Shown piece by piece: positions 57,679-64,000 of a DNA stretch of 64,000 nucleotides. The stretch spans positions 372,001 to 436,000 of the forward strand of contig JAMYHL010000014.1 in NCBI GenBank assembly GCA_025531455.1, written 5' to 3'. Source of the DNA: Apiotrichum sp. Y4204. Lineage: Eukaryota > Basidiomycota > Tremellomycetes > Trichosporonales > Trichosporonaceae. The notes under the pieces were generated by a model. That model searched no databases. It saw only the letters and a program-made list of their open reading frames with translations, and was not told where the DNA came from. The translations under genes and the position numbers were made by a program. Each line of letters opens with the position of its first letter. Position 1 is the stretch's first letter.

Positions 57679-58142
57679 CTGCGGATGCATACGAGCTGTG
57701 AGCTTCTGCGCCTGTGCAACAACCTGTGCACAATTGTCCTGGCCCAACCTCAGCCACCGAGCGCCGCGTGCGCCTCGTCCGATCCCCCTCCCTTGTGCAT
57801 TCCGCGCCCTCTTTCCCTGTCCCTTACCTGCATTCCTTTTTCTTTGTGGCCCTTGCTCTTTCGATGGCAGTACATGGCAGTGCGAGTGCCTCCATTCGTG
57901 GTCCATACCGTCAATACACCGTCATCTCCGGTCGACCATGTCGCCTTCCCTCATGTTTGGCTGCCTTCCCTCATGATTGTCTTCCCTCACCAGTTTCTAT
58001 GCCATTCGCGCGTCGTGCAATGCCATACTTAAGAAAAGGCCTGACTGACAGTAGCAGAGGTCTTTTCCTCCATCCATCTCTATCCACACCCTCTTCATCG
58101 CCATTATCATCTTCCCCCTTCTAAACGACATTCCCTCTCGCC

Positions 58143-60133
58143 ATGTCGCAAGGATCTCAGAGCGAGTCTCGGCGGGGTACCTACCCATACTTTGCCACGT
58201 TAGGCCCAAAATCCGCTATCCAACATTCGCACCTCCAGAACAGTCGCCCTGACAATTTGAACCCATCCATGGCAGCTTATGGAACTTCAGGAGGGCACAT
58301 GTCGTCCAGCCAAGTGGGCTCCAGAATGTGGACAGCGCCTCTGTCGAACGCCCAGTCCCTCCCGAGGATTGTCCCCAATTCTTCTTCTAACGGGGCCAAC
58401 TGCATGCCCTACCTTTCGTATAACATGAATGGGCTGGTCGTCTCCCCTCCTCTTACCCCTGCAACAATTCCTTCGCCAAAGTCTCTTGAAGTTGACGTCT
58501 ATCACCCCGCGCCACTCTCTACCACACCAATTTCGCACTCATCGACCGGCAGCCGGCCCCTCACCGGCGACTCTGCCAGTGGACGCCTTCGTGTTGTCCG
58601 TGTTCAATCACCCACGAAGAAGCGCAAATCGGGGGAAGGGAAACTGCCTACATTTTTGGTCCGGCTGTATGAGTGAGTCTTTGTCAAATTTTGTCCTAAG
58701 CACGACTGACATCTTGCAGAATTCTGAAAGAGCCAAAGTACCCCAAGGTAAAGCATTTTGTCATACGCATTTCACTCGGAAGCTTACCATCACAGCTTCT
58801 TTCCTGGGACGAGACAGGCCAGTTTATTGTTGCCCACACCTCCGATCCTCAGCTGTTGGAGGTCCTTAAGAGCGAATACAACCAGAACAGAGTGGCCAGT
58901 TTTACGCGTCAGCTCAACGTGAATTGTGTTTCCTAATTAAGGCTAACCTCGTAGATCTACGGTTGGATGCGCGACAACATTTCCCGCAACACTGAAAGTA
59001 CCGAGCCCACCCTTTGGCGACATCAGTCTCTCAATCGCGAGTCGACGTTGGAAGACCTTCTCGCCACTGTGCGACGTGTTGCGCCCCGTACTTCCCAGGC
59101 CGAGAAGCGACGCAAAATGGAAGAGGAGGACGGTCGTTCGCCCAAGCGTCTGTCTATGGATCAAGGTTTCGGCTACTCGACACCTTGGATGACTGTGTCA
59201 CCTACAGATGGTCAGTTTGCGCTTGGCGTGTCATCGCCGGTCGATCCAAGCTTTAGGCATCATCGCCACCGAAGTCGTCGCTACTCCAACCCCGAGGGTA
59301 TCCCAATGGAGACCAGCGGTGGTTCCAACTCTCGCTTCATTCCCGGCGCCCTTCCCCTTCAATCCCCCGTGGATGGAAGGATGCTCTCCCAGTCGGCTCC
59401 AACTTTTAACACCTCCTCGTACCTCACGGGGGTTAACAACCGTGCCTCTACAGGCCTCTTGCAGAGCGTTTCCGCCATGCCGTCATCGGACATTCTCGCA
59501 AACCCAGGCATTCGCTACCTGACCACGACGCAAGGCAACTACTCTCTGCAGCTCAACAGGTCAACCAACCAACCCTTGCAACACCAGATTAATGATCCGA
59601 GCACCTGGACTCGCCACGGAATCGCGACTCTTGGCCACGGCATGAAGCCTTTCTCTCTTGCGCCGCTCGCGTCAAACTCGCCCGAAACACCAATTACCTC
59701 GTTGAACAACGGATTTCAATCAGCCATGAACATTCCGCAGACGTCAACGTCGGGGGGTCCAGGTAATTTTCCACCCCCGCGCATGACCGCAACCACCCAA
59801 CAAGGCTCCCCAAAGGGCGAGGAAGAAATTATTGTCACCCCTCCGCCTGCTCCCTCGCAGTCACTTCGCCAGGCTACCGTTGTCCCGGGTGCCTATATGG
59901 GTATCCTCAACGCCCCTGCAACTCCGGCCAGCCCGTGGGCACCCAGCAGCTCCGTGTGTCGCTCTGGCAACGGACAGAGCCGTTCCGAGGCTTTAGCGCC
60001 CAGGTCATCTAGCGTGTTGCAGCGTGTTATGCACGGCCAGTCGGGTCTTTCGTTTGTGCCTGAGGAAGAGGGTGACCCCCTTCCCAGCTCTATCCTTCCT
60101 CAACCTCGTCTCTTTGATGATATCGAGCAATAA
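58143..60133 (+). CDS. HSF-type DNA-binding transcription factor
   Basis: Exons 58143-58672, 58720-58747 (28 nt), 58796-58918 and 58955-60133 give 619 aa; introns 47, 48 and 36 nt, all inside the DNA-binding domain. Residues 1-165 are disordered Ser/Pro/Asn-rich sequence. The HSF domain runs from about residue 169 (PTFLVRLYEILKEPKY) through LLSWDETGQFIV to RVASFTRQLNIYGW, the recognition-helix hallmark FxRQLNxYG. After it come a short basic part (AEKRRKMEEEDGRSPKR) and a long disordered tail with Ser/Pro/Gln; I see no clear leucine-zipper trimerisation repeat as in Hsf1 and no receiver domain as in Skn7. It may therefore be a divergent HSF-family regulator of morphogenesis or stress rather than canonical Hsf1. 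A 10.7-kb desert lies upstream. Confidence 0.87.
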
Positions 60134-61129
60134 ATTTATGACTTTTTACGAACGGTACGTTACGTTTTCGCCCTGGTTCGTATCATAATTTTTTTGCTGA
60201 CGTCCAAGGCCTTGGTTCTGCTCAAGCCAGTATTCTCACTTCCATGTGCCTATTCCCACGACCCAATTCGACGTCTTTCATTATCTTTCTTCTGAAGGTG
60301 GCGTGCCACACTTTAGCCATATCGCTTCAGCATGATTCGCGACAAGGAACCGAGGCCTGCATTTGCCATCAGGCACGGCAAAGTGCGTGTGGTCTCGATT
60401 GCATTGCGCGACCAACTTTGGAGTCTTTGAGAGCCATACTTGTGTGTGTCTGTCTTCATGCCCCTCACCGATTCTCTCTACGGCTGTTACGACTTGTCCC
60501 TGATGTTTTACGAGTGTGTCAATAAACTGCATGTATCTCTTGTACAGCGAAGCGTCTCACGAGAGAACGAAAAATCAAAAGGCGCCGGACATTGGATCCA
60601 GAAACGTTTTACCTCAGATTGGTGGACAGTGTTGTGCTTCAAGAGGAGCAGGGAAGGGGTGTTCCAATGTGCGCCCAGTTGACGAGAATCCCGCGAAAAT
60701 GGTTCGGAAGGTGATTGGGGAATGTGGCACATCGAGCGAAAACACAGGAAAAAGAAAAATGCCACTTTCACACACGTGGATGCCATGCAGCTTCTGTCCC
60801 TTATCCACACCACCCCCTTTATCCAGAACCTCGTAAACTCACGTCTCACATGTCGCCAGAGCCACTTCCGCTCTCACTCGAGCCCTTCAAACGACATCTT
60901 CAAACGACACTACTACTCTCATCAACAAACCCATCAACAACCAAACAAGTCGTATCGCCACTCGTCGGCATCCATCCGCGCACTGATCAAGCTGACCGCG
61001 ATCAAAAGGACCCCATAGCGTCCGTCAAACCCTCGTGCCCGCCGTTTCTTCATTATCCCTCCTCCGCCTATCCCCTAACCCTCCCCTCCCCTTCACCTTA
61101 CCCCCCCCCCAAAACCACCTCCACCCACA
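60134..61129. promoter_or_regulatory. HSF-type gene 3' flank and SmD3 promoter region
   Basis: About 1 kb. T-rich just after the stop (60185-60196), C10 run (61101-61110) close to the SmD3 start. No gene seen. Confidence 0.4.
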
Positions 61130-61929
61130 ATGGCCAACCTCGGCGTGCCCGTCAAGCTGCTGCACGAGTCGCTCGGGCACATTATCACTGTCGAGCTCAA
61201 GACTGGAGAGTCGTATCGCGGAAAACTGATGGAGGGTGAGTGTTGCCGCGCGGCGCGCGTGTTGTTGTTTTGTGTGAATGTGTTTTAGATGCTGACATTT
61301 CTCTACTCCCAAATCTATCGACACTAATTCCTATACCTATACCTGTGCCTGACGCTCACTACCCGATCTACTTTTGGCACTCGTTTCCCTCGCCCCCTCG
61401 CTCCCCCGCTTCCTCGCTCACGCTTCGCGATCACAGCCGAGGACTCGCTCAACATGGCCCTCCGCGAGATCATCGTCACGGGGCGCGACGGGCGCGTGTC
61501 CCAGCTCGAGCAGGTGTACATCCGCGGCAGCATGGTGAGTGGAGTGAGAGCGGGATAGGCGGATGGCCGGGGATGGTGTAGGTTCTGGGGCTGCGTGCGA
61601 GTGTAGGAGATTCGTCTGACACAACGAATCTCGAGTCACGGCGACCGACGGATGGTCAACTGCCCACGGATCCGTTCCGCCGCGCACTCTCACCTCCTCC
61701 CAACGCTTCCCTCCCTCTCCTCTTCCCCTTTCCGTACCGCGCGGAACAGCACTCACCCCAGGTCCGCTTCATCATCGTCCCCGACCTGCTCGCAAACGCG
61801 CCGATGTTTAAGCGTGTGGGCCCGAACGCGATGCGCGGACGCGGTATCGGTGCTGCGCGTGGTCGCGCGACCATCCAGCGTGCGAATGCGCGCCGTGGCG
61901 CGCCGCGCGGGCAGGGTGTGCGTCGTTGA
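61130..61929 (+). CDS. SMD3: Small nuclear ribonucleoprotein SmD3
   Basis: Exons 61130-61235, 61437-61534 and 61762-61929 (introns 201 and 227 nt) give 123 aa, close to human (126) and yeast SmD3. Sm1 motif: [18 protein letters not shown]; Sm2 motif: [15 protein letters not shown]; both are in the usual places, with [14 protein letters not shown] almost as in human. The C-terminal tail is Arg/Gly-rich ([24 protein letters not shown]), a likely arginine-methylation target. SmD3 is part of the heptameric Sm ring on spliceosomal U1, U2, U4 and U5 snRNAs. The introns are long for this genome, as in RPS23. The junctions fall at ME-AED and GSM-VRF. Confidence 0.95.
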
Positions 61930-62145
61930 GTGTGTGCGGGAGCGGTGTGCGATAGTATTTGCCGATGAGATGCCACGATTGATACACTAGAGAAAAGAGA
62001 AACGGGGGCCCGGCTGGGCATCTGATACATACATGATAGCATCTGGTATTAACGCTACGGGTGGACCTGGGAGCCGTACGGTATACTCTGCCCCATGCAG
62101 ATTCTCTAGCATCCGCCTCCATGTCCATCACCTCTGATCTCCCTA

Positions 62146-64000
62146 CTAGAAATTAAGCACGTCCTCGAGACGCTGCTTTGGCAGCTTGGCAACCTCGGCC
62201 TTGACTTTTGCGAGGAGAGCCTTTGCGCTCTCGTCTGTCGGGCGGAACTTGAGCACCTGCCTGAGATCGGCCTCTGCCTCGCGCCAGCGCGCGAGCCCCA
62301 TGCGCGCGACAGCGCGCTGGTAGAACGCCTTTGAGTTTTTCCCGTCCTTGCGCAGGATGTGGTCGCAGTCGCGCTCCGCGAGCGCGTGCTTCCCGAGTGC
62401 ATTGAGCGCGACCGCGCGGTTGGAATAATAGACCGTCTTTTTGCCGTCGAGGCTGATCGCGTGGGTGTAGCACTGTATCGCGTCGGCGTGCTGGCCGGCA
62501 TTGACAAAGACGTTGCCTGCTGCTTTTTCGCGGGCCCCGAGCTCCTCGCACCACCGGTCCATACACTCGACCCAGGCGCGGGCCTCGCGTGTCGGCCGCC
62601 CCTTGCGCGTCGCTGACGCCTCTGTCAGCCGCCGGTAGAACGCCACCGGGTGGATCGACTCGAGCGCCGCAATGTCCTTGACATAGCCGGGATACGAGAA
62701 CGGCGAGACCGAGGACGCAACGTGGTATGTTAGCTGGGCGTCAGCTGAGCTCGGAGCCATCACACAGTCACTCTAGCTCACCTTGACGTAGTGCCTAAAT
62801 GTCAAAACTATCGCAGTGTTGCGCAGGCCTGGGTCGGCCTCGGCCCACTCGGCAGGAAGATACACCTTCTTCTTCTCGGTCTTGGGCTTTGGCCGCGCCT
62901 TGACGGCCTTGTTGAACCGGGCCTTACTCCGCCCCACCTTCATTTTGTGATTCTTCGGACCGCCATTTGCCGCCACGGATCCATGCTCGCTTGCATCGTC
63001 CTCGTCAAGACGGAGCGGGATCTCGAGGCCCTCGAGGGCCGCAGGGGCATTTGCGCTCGGCCCGTACCGGCTCTCCACGGATGGGTCGACTGCGCCCAGC
63101 TCCTTGAGCCGCCAGCGCAGATGCTCCTCCACGGCGAGGACGTCTGTCATCTGCGGATGGGGGAAGATCGCCGGCCGGACATCGACGTCTGTTCGCTTCT
63201 TCTTCTCATGTCGCACAAACCCTCGGCCGGCCGGGATGGGTTCTCGCTCTGGCGGCTCGGGGACGGGCACGACGCGCGGTAGCCCATTTGGGACGTTGTG
63301 TACAGACGGCGACACGCGCTCCTGCCATTCTGCTTCGCTCTCAAACAATCCCGCCCAGCTCTGCGCAACATGGGAATCTCGCAGCTCGTACGGTAACAAC
63401 GCGATCGGGGCCCTGCGTACGCGTGCCGCTGCGTGTAGACATGCTGGACATGCCGCCAGTTGACACAAACATGCGGCGTGGTCGTCGTCGTCGCTCGGCG
63501 CTCCATGAGCCGGCCCGATGTCGTGGGTGCACACGCCATCGCGCGGGAGGCCTGGCATCATTGTCGGCTGGGCACCCAGGCCGCCAGCGCCAATCGCAGC
63601 CGCCGCAGTGGTCGCCATCGTGGAGCTCTCGCCGCGAGCCGCGGGCGAGAGATGGCCTGATAGGCGCCGGTCGAGTTCGGCGTAGAGCACATCGAGAATG
63701 TCGGCCATGAAGATCTTGTCGACTTCCGGCCCACCGTGCACGATCTCTTTCCGCATAAATTGCGGTGATGCGCCGGCGAGGATTAAGGTAATCAGGAAGG
63801 TGGGAAGGGTGCGGGTGAAGACGTGATGAAAGGCCTCCGTCCTGCAAGGGTTAGAGAAATCCAAGCCACTCTCCGCTCGCCGTCTGCTCTCATCGCGTCA
63901 GTTTCTCACCAGCAGGCTTGGATCCAGACATCAAACTCGCGCCGCACGACCACCGCCATGTCCTCGACGAATGTCTCGAGGTCATCATCGGAGAGCGTTG
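62146..64000 (-). CDS. TPR-domain protein, 5' end outside the window
   Basis: Visible exons: 63910-64000 (partial), 62782-63841 and 62146-62733; introns 68 and 48 nt; about 579 residues are visible and the N terminus lies beyond position 64000. The upstream part begins with an ordered helical region (DDLETFVEDMAVVVRREFDVW, TEAFHHVFTRTLPTFLI), then a disordered part with a Cys cluster (AACLCQLAACPACLHAAARV) and a basic stretch. The C-terminal ~150 residues contain about three TPR units: REKAAGNVFVNAGQHADAIQ, KTVYYSNRAVALNALGKHA and KAFYQRAVARMGLARWREA. Lys/Asn at the first unit, Asn in YYSNRA and Lys/Arg in the third are the carboxylate-clamp residues used to grip the EEVD tail of Hsp70/Hsp90, so it is probably a co-chaperone. 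I do not recognise the N-terminal part. Confidence 0.75.

Larger units (their letters stand above)
47472..58142. other. Gene desert, about 10.7 kb, upstream of the HSF-type gene
   Basis: No multi-exon or single-exon gene with recognisable domains on either strand. A 98-codon minus-strand frame (47687-47983) has a protein-like composition but no known match. Composition shifts along its length: mixed until about 52 kb, then CAGTG-rich, then pyrimidine-rich (CTCC/TCCC) on the plus strand from about 55.3 to 58.1 kb, which looks like an extended promoter or 5' leader of the downstream regulator. Small repeats inside are listed separately. Confidence 0.5.

Overview
This window looks like nuclear chromosomal DNA from a basidiomycete yeast or filamentous relative, most likely Tremellomycetes (Cryptococcus/Trichosporon side). 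The reasons are a GC-rich base composition, genes broken by many very short introns (mostly 34-60 nt, GTGAGT-type donors, CTGAC/CTAAC branch sites), intron-containing tRNAs, and a gene set that is plainly fungal (GET1, DSN1, BSD2, CUL3, Zn2Cys6 and HSF-type regulators). There is no bacterial-style operon, CRISPR array or recognisable intact transposon. No species name can be supported from the sequence alone.

Layout. 0-10 kb: a small acidic unknown protein (minus), AMMECR1 (plus), GET1 (minus), kinetochore DSN1/MIS13 (plus) and a seven-helix membrane protein with a long charged tail (plus). 10.5-11.9 kb: three intron-bearing tRNA genes, two Val(AAC) with identical mature sequences and one Gln(UUG). 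12.8-18.4 kb: two minus-strand genes, a large disordered protein and a BSD2-family membrane adaptor, both with PY-type motifs. 19.6-27.5 kb: a 3'-5' exonuclease (plus), cullin-3 (minus) and an MFS transporter (minus). 27.5-37.5 kb: a gene desert of about 10 kb with one tRNA-Arg(UCU) and several arrays of degenerate short motifs. 37.5-47.5 kb: RPS23/uS12 (minus), a 14-exon gamma-glutamyltranspeptidase-like gene (plus), a Zn2Cys6 regulator (minus) and a DUF1338-type 2-oxoadipate dioxygenase/decarboxylase (plus). 47.5-58.1 kb: a second desert of about 10.7 kb ending at an HSF-type DNA-binding protein (plus). 60-64 kb: SmD3 (plus) and a TPR protein (minus) that runs off the right edge.

Exon models were built by hand from splice signals, reading-frame continuity and known family conservation; exon sums are multiples of three for every complete model. 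The genes are mostly unrelated housekeeping and regulatory genes, as is usual for a fungal chromosome arm. Shared themes are ubiquitin/trafficking (CUL3, BSD2) and ribosome/splicing (RPS23, SmD3).

The most unusual points are: an apparent AT-AC intron inside the conserved GG segment of the gamma-glutamyltranspeptidase-like gene; several microexons (7, 13, 15, 19 and 28 nt); a stop-free in-frame 36-nt intron in DSN1; and the motif arrays of the 27.5-37.5 kb desert, some spaced by about 10-bp multiples.
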